From NCBI GenBank assembly GCA_963578605.1, contig CAUZEA010000150.1, forward strand, positions 1 through 10,900: a DNA stretch of 10,900 nt. The letters run 5' to 3'. The translations under genes and the position numbers were made by a program. Positions 1-5,684 of the stretch are shown in pieces. The notes beneath the pieces are model-generated. The model made no database searches, was not told the DNA's origin, and saw only the letters and a program-made list of their open reading frames with translations. Every line of letters begins with the position of its first letter. The first letter of the stretch is position 1. The DNA comes from JAKVCB01 sp963578605. GTDB lineage: Bacteria; Planctomycetota; Planctomycetia; Pirellulales; Lacipirellulaceae.

Positions 1-435
1 AAACGAATCGAGAAGAGTAGCTGCATGCACGGGAGAGGCTCCTTCCAAGAAAAGAACCCCCCTGCAAAAGCCTCTACGCAGAAATTCAGCCTAGCGTTCG
101 GTGAAAATTACTTTGCAGTTCTCCTGCAAAACGTACACGGAAGCTTGACTTCTGTAAGAGCCAAAGTTATTCTAGCTCCTTACTGGCAGTTAACCGTTCG
201 ACATTGCCTCTTCAGGCACCGCTAATTTAGTTCAATCAACGACATCTGGATCCTTCTCCCCGCTGCTACCTATTGGCAGTGGGGAATCCGGGAGCATCCG
301 GTTGTCGTTTTTTTTATTGGGGCCATCCCAATGTGAGGGTTGGCAGCGTTTTTACCCGCAATCGACCGTGGGCAACTCTCCCCCAGAGAGAATGAAACCT
401 TTATCGGTCGGTTGCTATTTACCGGGAGAGAACCA
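1..435. other. Gene-free left flank
   Basis: I see no convincing gene here. The longest open frame (25-225, plus) has no recognisable domain, signal peptide or good ribosome binding site. The stretch holds a 9-bp stem (258-266 with 276-284, one G-T pair, 9-nt loop) and, 24 nt further on, a run of eight T at 308-315. Together these could be remains of a terminator for something upstream, but the gap between stem and T-run is too long for a classical one. The word CTGCAAAA occurs twice (63-70 and 124-131), without further array structure. Confidence 0.5.
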
Positions 436-1621
436 ATGCGTCTGACTACACTGTTTTTCCCCGCTGTACTTCTGGTCTGTACGTCCCAAATCTATGGCGA
501 ACAGTTCTCGGGAATCGGCAATCCGACTGATACGATCTGGGTGGAGACGCCCGACATTACGAACGACACAGAGTTTGTAAATAATGGGTCAATTAGGATC
601 ACATCTGCCGGCACGCTGACCAACAACGGCACGCTGCATAACGCGGCTCAGGGCGCTGCATAACGCGGCTCAGGGCTTGGTGATGAACCAGGGCCATCTG
701 AACAACAAGGCGACGTTGAGAAACGACGAGGGCTGCACTCTATTCAACGATGGTACGTTCGAGAATTGGCCGGGCGGCAGGTTGACCAACGAAGGCATGC
801 TGGAAAACCCGCGTTATCTGGTCAACCGGGGCACACTGACCAACAAGGGGGTATGGGTAAATGGTCTAATGACCGGTGGCGTGCTGGACACCTACGGCAG
901 GCTGATCAACGCCGGCACACTGACGAATACCGGCAAGTTGACCATCTCCGTGGGTGCCAACTCCGTGGGTCCGCACCTGATCAACATTCACCTAGGCACG
1001 CTGATCAACAAGGAGACGTTGAGCAACCAAGCCGGCAGCACGCTACTCAACGCCGGCACACTGATCAACGCGGCCGGCGGCAAGCTAACCAACAATGGCA
1101 CGATTGATACGGTCCATGGTACGTTCACCAACAACGGGACGCTAAAGGGTAGCGGGTCGATCAAAGGCAGTTATACCGATCATGGCCATACCGAACCGGG
1201 CAATTCAGCCGGTGTGATGACCATTGACGGCGAATATTTCAAAGTTGAGGGCAGCAAAGAGATCGAACTGGGCGGTCATTTTGATGGGGGTGGCGATAAG
1301 TCATCCACCGAACATGATTGGCTGGACGTGACGGGGAATGTCGAACTGGCCGGCACCCTGGAGGTTCTGTTGATTGACGGTTTTGAGCTCGCGGAAGGAA
1401 TGTCGTTCAACTTCCTTCGCGTCGGTGGCACGCTCACCGGTGAGTACGACGGACTTAGCGAAGGTGGTCTGGTGGGTAACTTCAGCGGCGAGGATCTGTT
1501 CATCACCTATGCCGCTGGCAGTGGCAACGACGTAGCGATCTATACCATCCCAGAACCCACCACCCTCCTCTTAGCCCTCTTGGCCCTGGTAGCCGCACCG
1601 CTTCGAGTGCGGTGCGGGTGA
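436..1621 (+). pseudogene. Secreted beta-repeat PEP-CTERM protein, frameshifted
   Basis: Predicted exported protein that would be processed at a PEP-CTERM tail by an exosortase and held at or released from the surface; no enzymatic role is visible. The ATG at 436 follows GGGAGA and opens a signal peptide (about 24 residues, ending near SQIYGE). Next come many degenerate copies of a GTLTNNGTL-like unit, as in beta-helix or autotransporter-associated repeats. A 'GSIKGSYTDHG...EPGNSAGVMTIDG' segment and a barrel-like LDVTGNVELAGTLEV region follow, and the end is a PEP-CTERM helix and basic tail. The frame breaks at 663: the 5' part (436-663) ends in a stop, and the rest (677-1621) continues in another frame. 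Deleting one copy of the 22-bp duplication at 632-675 joins the two halves as 'LHNAAQGLVMNQGHL' and gives one 387-residue product. The family assignment is firm. Whether the break is fixed, reversible or an assembly error cannot be seen. Confidence 0.8.
632..675 (+). repeat. 22-bp perfect tandem duplication
   Basis: Two identical 22-bp units, 632-653 and 654-675, lie head to tail. Because 22 is not a multiple of three, the second copy shifts the PEP-CTERM gene and creates a TAA at 661-663. Removing either copy restores the reading frame exactly. Confidence 0.95.
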
Positions 1622-1655
1622 GGGCCTCTGCAGGCCGCGTAGCGACGGATCGTCC
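1548..1655 (+). repeat. PEP-CTERM 3' block, copy 1
   Basis: This is the end of the PEP-CTERM gene plus about 35 bp after the stop, closely matching 3741-3855 and, for the coding part only, the minus strand at 5063-5140. It contains three stem-loops: a 9-bp perfect stem (1593-1601 with 1609-1617, loop TTCGAGT) inside the last codons; a 5-bp stem GGCCT/AGGCC (1623-1627 with 1632-1636); and a short stem with a GTA loop (loop 1639-1641). There is no T-run, so a standard intrinsic terminator is unlikely, but an RNA 3'-end or stability role is possible. Confidence 0.7.
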
Positions 1656-1752
1656 CGCAGTCCCTGCGCAGTCCTAACACACTGTGTTAAGGTAACCGCC
1701 GGCTAAGCAGTCTCCGAGGACAGGCTCACACCTCCGCTTTCCTCCCATCGAG

Positions 1753-2415
1753 CTAAAACGGGGCGACCGCCTGATGGTCGGGTTCGAGCATGACAATCAA
1801 CGCATCCTGGCCACCGAGGTTCTCAAACACCATGTCTGAAACGGGGTCCACGACCGGCTCACCTTCCTGGCCGCCGAGGCTTGACGCCAACTCCAGTTCG
1901 TTTTGTTGATACAAGCCCTCACCATCGACAACCAAGTGGTCCGACAGGTTTGTATTCATCAGTGGCTCACCTTCTTGGCCGCCGAGGCTTGACGCCAACT
2001 CCAGTTCGTTCGAACGCGGCGGCCGGATGAAGCTGTTGGGCACGCAATTGTCGATAAACGGCTCACCTTCCTGGCCGCCTAGGTAAAGCGGTCCGTCCGT
2101 CGGATGCCCTCCCGCCTCCCACACGTGATCACTCGCAATATGATCTGTCACGGGCTCACCTTCCTGGCCGCCTAGGTTTGCGTTTTTTAAGAAGTTAACA
2201 CTGCCAAACAGCTCTTCGGTGGTGGAGTGCGTCTCGACAGAATACAAATCGCCGGGGTCCAATTCAGCAACCAAGTCGCCGTGGTCAAATCCAGCAACAA
2301 CAGGGGTGTCTGGTAAATCAGCCGCTGCACCTCCTACGAGGTCGGCAGCAAACAACTGCTTGGCTTCGAGAGCTTCAAACTGGCCACGTCGTTTCGAGTA
2401 TTTTGAGAGACTCAT
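1753..2415 (-). CDS. Acidic secreted-type protein with LGGQEGEP repeats
   Basis: I do not recognise a specific family for this 220-residue protein. The start at 2415 is preceded by AAGGA about 9 nt upstream; an in-frame extension to 2472 lacks such a site. Residues 1-25 (basic start, then FEALEAKQLFAAD) resemble the 'FE.LEPR.LLAAD' N-terminus common on exported planctomycete proteins, so export or surface location is inferred. The rest is strongly acidic, with only K77, R131 and R134 as basic residues after position 25. LGGQEGEP occurs at residues 81, 112, 144 and 180, with a degenerate LGGQDA at 200. Two of these sit in an identical 16-residue block (NELELASSLGGQEGEP). No catalytic motif, cysteine pair or membrane helix is visible. 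It converges on the PEP-CTERM gene to its left. It could be a recently expanded low-complexity surface or matrix protein, or a decayed remnant of a larger one. Confidence 0.7.
   Translation of the reverse strand: MSLSKYSKRRGQFEALEAKQLFAADLVGGAAADLPDTPVVAGFDHGDLVAELDPGDLYSVETHSTTEELFGSVNFLKNANLGGQEGEPVTDHIASDHVWEAGGHPTDGPLYLGGQEGEPFIDNCVPNSFIRPPRSNELELASSLGGQEGEPLMNTNLSDHLVVDGEGLYQQNELELASSLGGQEGEPVVDPVSDMVFENLGGQDALIVMLEPDHQAVAPF
1856..2010 (-). repeat. 47-bp direct repeat inside the LGGQEGEP gene
   Basis: Units at 1856-1902 and 1964-2010 differ at one base and encode the same NELELASSLGGQEGEP block. The GGCTCACCTTCCTGGCCGCC-like core recurs at two more places in the gene (around 2060 and 2155), so the repeats grew by DNA duplication rather than by convergence. 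Confidence 0.9.
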
Positions 2416-2554
2416 CTTGGGGTGTCCTTCCATTTCTTGGGATGCGACAGTAACAGGCCAAGTGTTGGCCATTTGTTTGACTGAGCTACCAACACCACAG
2501 GTTTCGGACAGGTTCCGAAAAGGTGTTTATTTATCTCAGAATGAGATTAGAGGT

Positions 2555-2593
2555 GGTTTTCGTCTGGCCAGAACTTACCCCTTATCACCTTAA
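2555..2593 (+). pseudogene. 3'-end scrap of a SUMF1-domain gene
   Basis: The last 13 codons of a SUMF1 (FGE-sulfatase) gene, GGFRLARTYPLSP and a TAA, match the ends of the two SUMF1 genes at 4094-4897 and 6840-7685 almost base for base. Nothing upstream in any frame resembles the rest of such a gene: similarity stops abruptly near 2555, right after a 6-bp hairpin (2533-2538 with 2542-2547). The remainder has been deleted, or this end was copied here without its gene. Confidence 0.8.
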
Positions 2594-2701
2594 CTACTTT
2601 ACCCCTTGCCCGGCGTAGCCGGTGCGAAGTTTGACCGGGGGTGGGTCGAGTTCAAGCGGATGTTGTTCCGGAAAATCGCCTGTTTCCGCGTGCAGTTTTT
2701 T
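2555..2701 (+). repeat. SUMF1 3' block, copy A (extended form)
   Basis: Shared with 4857-4947 and 7645-7792. It covers the last codons, a spacer, a hairpin with a GTA loop (2609-2614 with 2618-2623, outermost pair broken here), then CGAAGTTTGACCGGGGG and a further 60 bp starting GGGTCGAGTTC. That second half matches the copies at 7731-7792 and, inverted, 8491-8560. From about 2702 to 2901 I see no gene: open frames on both strands there have no domain and no credible start. Confidence 0.8.
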
Positions 2702-2901
2702 TACATAAGTTTGGTTCCGAGAGACGGTCTTGTGTCCCAGCTCAAGCAGACTTCCAAAAACTTCGATTTTGGGATAGCGTGCGGAATCATTCGTCACCGA
2801 GTCTGCTGCCGCCAAGCGCAGCAAATACAAGACCACCGCCGATCCAGAGCTATTCCAGAACACCCCACAACCACTGGACAAAAGTGGTGAAGAGGATCCG
2901 G

Positions 2902-3483
2902 TTACTTTTTCTCAGCAACCTTTTGCTGGACGTCGACCTGCTCAGTTTTTAACAACTCGGCAACTTTTTCAGAAACTTTATTGGCCAGCAAACCGCTGGG
3001 GTCACAGCCGGCAGCTATAGAGCGGATCTTACCACCCTTTTCGATGAGAAAATTGGTGGGCATAACCTTGGTTTGGAATATGTTCCAACTCGTCCCTTTG
3101 GTATCAACCGCATACAACATTTTCAGTTTCTTTTGCTTCACATAAGTCTCAACTTTTTTGTCCGGCTCCCGGAAGATCGCCAGACTCGTGAGCCCTTGAC
3201 CCACATATTCATCATGCAAGGTTTGAAAGTAGATGAGTTCCTTATCACAACCGGCGCAACCACACGTAAGACGAACCAACACCGGCCCTTGCTCGGTCAA
3301 TTGCGCCAGGTCGATCGTTTTGCCTTGCGAGTCCTGGATCTTGAAATCAGGTGCTTGCGCACCAATAACGACCGTCTTTTTTTCCTCTTCCGCCTTCGTC
3401 TCCGTTTTCGAATCCGCGGCTTGCAGTCCCACCGTAATTGTCAAAACAGCCAGCGCCAGGGCGTTACGCAGAAACCATCTCAT
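2902..3483 (-). CDS. Secreted thioredoxin-fold (redoxin/AhpC-TSA-like) protein
   Basis: Predicted exported thiol-redox protein of 193 residues acting outside the cytoplasmic membrane; partner and substrate are unknown. The ATG at 3483 has GGAG 6 nt upstream; the TTG 12 nt earlier does not. Residues 1-23 form a signal peptide (MRWFLRN, hydrophobic stretch, cut after LQAA), followed by a Lys/Glu-rich linker (24-37). Residues 38-180 show the redoxin order: 'IGAQAPDFKIQDSQGKTIDL', a strand with the cysteines RLTCGCAGC (C74, C76, C79), 'SLAIFREPDKKVETYVKQKK', the cis-Pro segment VMPTNFLIEKGGKI, and a late C160. The CAGC replaces the usual TlpA 'WCGPC', and the T..C spacing partly resembles peroxiredoxins, so disulfide exchange or peroxide reduction are both possible. 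A short Lys-rich tail ends the protein. It stands alone, with no operon partner. Confidence 0.85.
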   Translation of the reverse strand: MRWFLRNALALAVLTITVGLQAADSKTETKAEEEKKTVVIGAQAPDFKIQDSQGKTIDLAQLTEQGPVLVRLTCGCAGCDKELIYFQTLHDEYVGQGLTSLAIFREPDKKVETYVKQKKLKMLYAVDTKGTSWNIFQTKVMPTNFLIEKGGKIRSIAAGCDPSGLLANKVSEKVAELLKTEQVDVQQKVAEKK

Positions 3484-3580
3484 GAGGTACTCCAATCGGA
3501 CAATGATACGTGCACCGGGTTGTATAATTTAACCACTCTTATGTAGTTTAATAATTTTAGTCTGCATTAGCAACTTCAAA

Positions 3581-3814
3581 GTGCTTCGAGACAAAATCGA
3601 GGACGTCCACAGCGACGGCGTTTTCGACGCAGCCGACTACACAGTGTGGCAAGATAACGGGGGCGACTGGAAGGATTACCGAACCTGGAAGGATAACTTT
3701 GGCCAGTCTATCGCCAGCGGTTCAGAAGGTACGGCTACTGTCCCAGAACCCACCACTCTGCTGTTGGCCCTCTTGGCCCTGACTGCCGCACCGCTGCGAG
3801 TGCGGTGCGGGTGA
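3581..3814 (+). pseudogene. 5'-truncated dockerin/PEP-CTERM protein fragment
   Basis: The 77-residue open frame is the C-terminal end of a secreted protein. 'DVHSDGVFDAADYTVWQDN' followed by DYRTWKDNFGQ has the paired calcium-loop layout of planctomycete dockerin-like segments. After a short Ser/Gly linker comes the PEP-CTERM motif VPEPTTLLLALLAL and the basic end PLRVRCG. There is no signal peptide, no ribosome binding site and no upstream domain. The sequence before about 3580 is AT-rich and is also the upstream region of the divergent thioredoxin-fold gene. The body of the gene appears to have been lost. Confidence 0.75.
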
Positions 3815-3855
3815 TGTGTGGCAGAGGGCCTCTGCAGGCCGCGTAGCGGTGGATC
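3741..3855 (+). repeat. PEP-CTERM 3' block, copy 2
   Basis: Near-identical to 1548-1655. The 9-bp stem is 3786-3794 with 3802-3810 (loop TGCGAGT). After a 9-nt insertion relative to copy 1 come GGCCT/AGGCC (3827-3831 with 3836-3840), an alternative stem GCAGAG/CTCTGC (3821-3826 with 3830-3835), and a CCGC-GTA-GCGG hairpin (3839-3849). Similarity continues to about 3855 and then ends. Confidence 0.75.
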
Positions 3856-4001
3856 ATCGTAGCTTTTCACCCGTGTTGATCTGCATCGGGTGGAGGATGG
3901 CCAGACTAACTGACTCTGAATCAGTTGGGCCGGTATCCTACACTAGCATGTAGTCGCGGTGTCGGATGGGTAGTGGGGCACGCGGTACCCGGTACCCGGC
4001 T

Positions 4002-4031
4002 CCTGCCGGTGGATGACGTATTCCCGGCAGG
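4002..4031. other. Inverted repeat upstream of the SUMF1 gene
   Basis: CCTGCCGG (4002-4009) and CCGGCAGG (4024-4031) form a perfect 8-bp stem with a 14-nt loop, about 60 bp before the start of the gene at 4094. Just left lies a direct doublet of GGTACCC (3984-3990, 3991-3997). It could be an operator, a leader structure or simply a mobile palindrome; function is not visible. Confidence 0.5.
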
Positions 4032-4093
4032 GTAGGATAGAACCCGCTGGATATGGCCGATGGTAACGCGTTTACACGGGGGAGGGCCGACTG

Positions 4094-4897
4094 ATGGGAA
4101 CGATTCCAGTGGCTACAAGCCATGTTCAAATCACGAACTCGCTCGGCATGAAATTCAACTTGATACCGCCGGGTGGGTTCATGATGGGGAGCCCGACGTC
4201 GGAGTGGGGACGCAGGGGCGACGAAACCCAACACCGAGTAAAGATCACCAAGCCGTTTTACATGAGTGTGCATGAAGTGACGCAGTCGCAGTACGAGCGG
4301 ATGATGGGTAAGAATCCGAGTCACTTCAGTGCATCGGGGGAAGGGTCGTGGGCTCTCCGTCCCGGATTCTTTAGCCGACTCTTGCGAGCCCCCCTTATCG
4401 ACACATTGCAGTTTCCGGTGGAACAGGTGAGTTGGAACGATGCGGTGGAGTTTTGTAATAGGCTAAGCAAGAGTGAGGGCGTGGAATATCGCTTGCCGAC
4501 TGAAGCCGAGTGGGAATACGCCTGCCGCGCGGGGGCGACTACCGCTTACAGCTTTGGAGATGACGAGCGTCAGTTGCCGCAGTACGCATGGTACAAGGAT
4601 AACTTCAGCGAGACCACGCACCCGGTTGGCGAGTTAAAACCGAACGCTTGGGGCCTTTTTGACATGCACGGCAACGTGTGGGAGTGGTGCCAGGACTGGT
4701 ACGGGGATTATGATCTGCAGGTGGTGAGCGACCCGACAGGTCCGGCGTCGGGCATTCGCCGTGTGTTGCGTGGCGGGGCGTTCTCCTATCGTCCGAGGCT
4801 CGTCCGTGCTGCCATCCGCTACAACAGCTTCCGCCCGGACGGCCGTAGCCTCTCTTTTGGTTTTCGTTTGGCCAGAACTATCCCCTTATCACCTTAA
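4094..4897 (+). CDS. SUMF1/FGE-sulfatase domain protein lacking a signal peptide
   Basis: A 267-residue protein built almost entirely of a formylglycine-generating-enzyme-like (C-type-lectin-related) fold. Landmarks are ITNSLGMKFNLIPPGGF near the start, HEVTQSQYERMMGKNPS (60-76), RLPTEAEWEYACR (133-145), GLFDMHGNVWEWC (187-199), RVLRGGAF (223-230) and GFRLAR (256-261). The C-terminal cysteines that true oxygen-dependent FGEs use after RGGS are absent, so sulfatase activation is unlikely; many planctomycete paralogs are of this unassigned kind. The ATG at 4094 follows GGGGAGGG by 7-8 nt and overlaps the stop of a 13-codon frame (4053-4094) as TGATG. Compared with the gene at 6840-7685 it lacks about 40 N-terminal residues including the export signal. 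It carries an unusual 19-residue stretch (SWALRPGFFSRLLRAPLID, 85-103) where the paralog is much shorter. It may be a truncated copy or a cytoplasmic variant. Confidence 0.85.
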   Translation: MGTIPVATSHVQITNSLGMKFNLIPPGGFMMGSPTSEWGRRGDETQHRVKITKPFYMSVHEVTQSQYERMMGKNPSHFSASGEGSWALRPGFFSRLLRAPLIDTLQFPVEQVSWNDAVEFCNRLSKSEGVEYRLPTEAEWEYACRAGATTAYSFGDDERQLPQYAWYKDNFSETTHPVGELKPNAWGLFDMHGNVWEWCQDWYGDYDLQVVSDPTGPASGIRRVLRGGAFSYRPRLVRAAIRYNSFRPDGRSLSFGFRLARTIPLSP

Positions 4898-4947
4898 CCA
4901 CTTTACCCGTTGCCCGGCGTAGCCGGGGCGAAGTTTGACCGGGGGTG
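4857..4947 (+). repeat. SUMF1 3' block, copy B (short form)
   Basis: This is the end of the SUMF1 gene plus 50 bp, matching 2555-2645 and 7645-7735. The stem CCCGGC/GCCGGG (4913-4918 with 4922-4927, loop GTA) is perfect here. Similarity to the other copies stops in the G-rich tract at 4941-4953, and the GTCGAGTTC half is absent. Confidence 0.8.
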
Positions 4948-5044
4948 GGGGGGTGTTTTTCTGGGGGCCGTGCTGCCACAGTCACGGCCTTAGACACGCG
5001 TATCTTCTGCCATAATTATTACTTTTGGGGCAGGAGCAACTGCA

Positions 5045-5063
5045 ATGTAAACGTTGTTTACAT
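5045..5063. other. Hairpin abutting a PEP-CTERM stop codon
   Basis: ATGTAAAC (5045-5052) and GTTTACAT (5056-5063) make an 8-bp perfect stem with a 3-nt loop, touching the TGA of the minus-strand PEP-CTERM tail. There is no T-run on either side. It could terminate or protect the minus-strand transcript, or be an operator-like palindrome. Confidence 0.5.
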
Positions 5064-5329
5064 CACCCGTGCCGCACTCGAAGTGGCACGGCGACCAGGG
5101 CCAAGAGGGCCAACAGCAGGGTGGTGGGTTCTGGGACGGTGAAGACATCGTACCATCCCTTCGGGAAAACGCTGTCGGCTGAGCTAGTGAAAATGGGCAC
5201 CGGTCCAGGTGACTTCATCCCAAGCCTGCACGTCAAACAGGGCGTATTCGTTCTTGAAACCCGTGCACGCGGTCCAGGACTTTCACGGGAAGGCTGGCGA
5301 ACCAGAGGGTCATTTTTCCCCAGCCGCAT
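5063..5329 (-). pseudogene. Decayed PEP-CTERM protein, C-terminal remnant
   Basis: The open frame ends in a full PEP-CTERM tail (VPEPTTLLLALLAL, then PLRVRHG). The preceding 22 residues, FTSSADSVFPKGWYDVFT, are plausible protein, but further upstream this frame is Pro/Arg-rich and looks like a shadow. A neighbouring minus frame reads FKNEYALFDVQAWDEVTWTG across about 5200-5260 and then hits a stop. A third frame holds MTLWFASLPVKVLDRVHG at about 5260-5315. One or two small indels would link these into a single secreted domain running into the PEP-CTERM tail, so I read this as a multiply frameshifted remnant. The tail is certain; the upstream reconstruction is an inference. Confidence 0.6.
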
Positions 5330-5546
5330 CTTTTTCGGGGAGTTGTTCTCCTGACCTGGATCTCAGGAGGCGCTCGAAGGATCTCAGGAGGCGCTCGAAG
5401 ATGCATGTGACACACCCACCGCCTGCTCCACTGACGGTGCCTGCAGTGATTGCAACAAACGGTCGTGATGTGGCACTTAAAACTAACAGGAAACCACCCA
5501 ATGCACAAAGTAGAATAACAACAACGTCTTTCTTTTGAATATTCAT
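5310..5546 (-). CDS. Small single-span membrane protein, unknown
   Basis: I do not recognise this 78-residue protein. The ATG at 5546 has a good GGAG site 7 nt upstream, which is the main reason to call it. MNIQKKD is followed by a hydrophobic stretch (8-26, VVVILLCALGGFLLVLSAT), suggesting an N-terminal membrane anchor or uncut signal. A Gly/Thr-rich segment follows, then two copies of a 7-residue unit (FERLLRS) from the 21-bp tandem repeat at 5358-5399, and a charged tail. The 3' part overlaps the presumed PEP-CTERM remnant by 20 bp in another frame. The original gene may have been longer, with its end now replaced. Confidence 0.5.
   Translation of the reverse strand: MNIQKKDVVVILLCALGGFLLVLSATSRPFVAITAGTVSGAGGGCVTCIFERLLRSFERLLRSRSGEQLPEKDAAGEK
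5358..5399 (-). repeat. 21-bp perfect tandem repeat
   Basis: Two identical 21-bp units (5358-5378, 5379-5399) lie inside the small membrane protein gene. The length is a multiple of three, so it adds one FERLLRS unit without breaking the frame. Confidence 0.95.
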
Positions 5547-5684
5547 CAGTTTTCTCCAAAATAAAACCATGTTCAGGTCGGTCTGCCCGACCGTTTTACG
5601 TAACCGGGGCAGGAGTAAACATTGATGGGCAAAGCGAACGGACTGCTTGTTCCGATTCCGGTTGACCGGTTTGTTGTCACACGT

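Noticed and set aside
25..225. 66-residue plus-strand open frame at the left edge
   Set aside because: No domain, no signal peptide, no good ribosome binding site and irregular composition; nothing supports it as a gene.
766..1107. 113-residue plus-strand frame inside the PEP-CTERM gene
   Set aside because: Low-complexity Gln/Arg/His-rich product of reading the repeats in the wrong frame.
1856..2180. CRISPR-like spaced repeats
   Set aside because: Repeats are coding (LGGQEGEP units), unequal in length and spacing, and lie in frame within one gene.
2594..2881. Minus-strand frame containing LLELGHKTVSRNQTYVKK, vaguely like the LGHxxxxxTxxY region of tyrosine recombinases
   Set aside because: The spacing and surrounding residues do not fit, no catalytic Arg/His precedes it, and half of the frame lies over the SUMF1 3' block, so the likeness is probably chance.
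3073..3546. Plus-strand frame of 157 residues across the thioredoxin-fold gene
   Set aside because: Antisense shadow; the minus strand has a signal peptide, ribosome binding site and family motifs.
4053..4094. 13-codon frame overlapping the SUMF1 start as a leader peptide
   Set aside because: It has no ribosome binding site or distinctive codons; the TGATG overlap alone is weak evidence.
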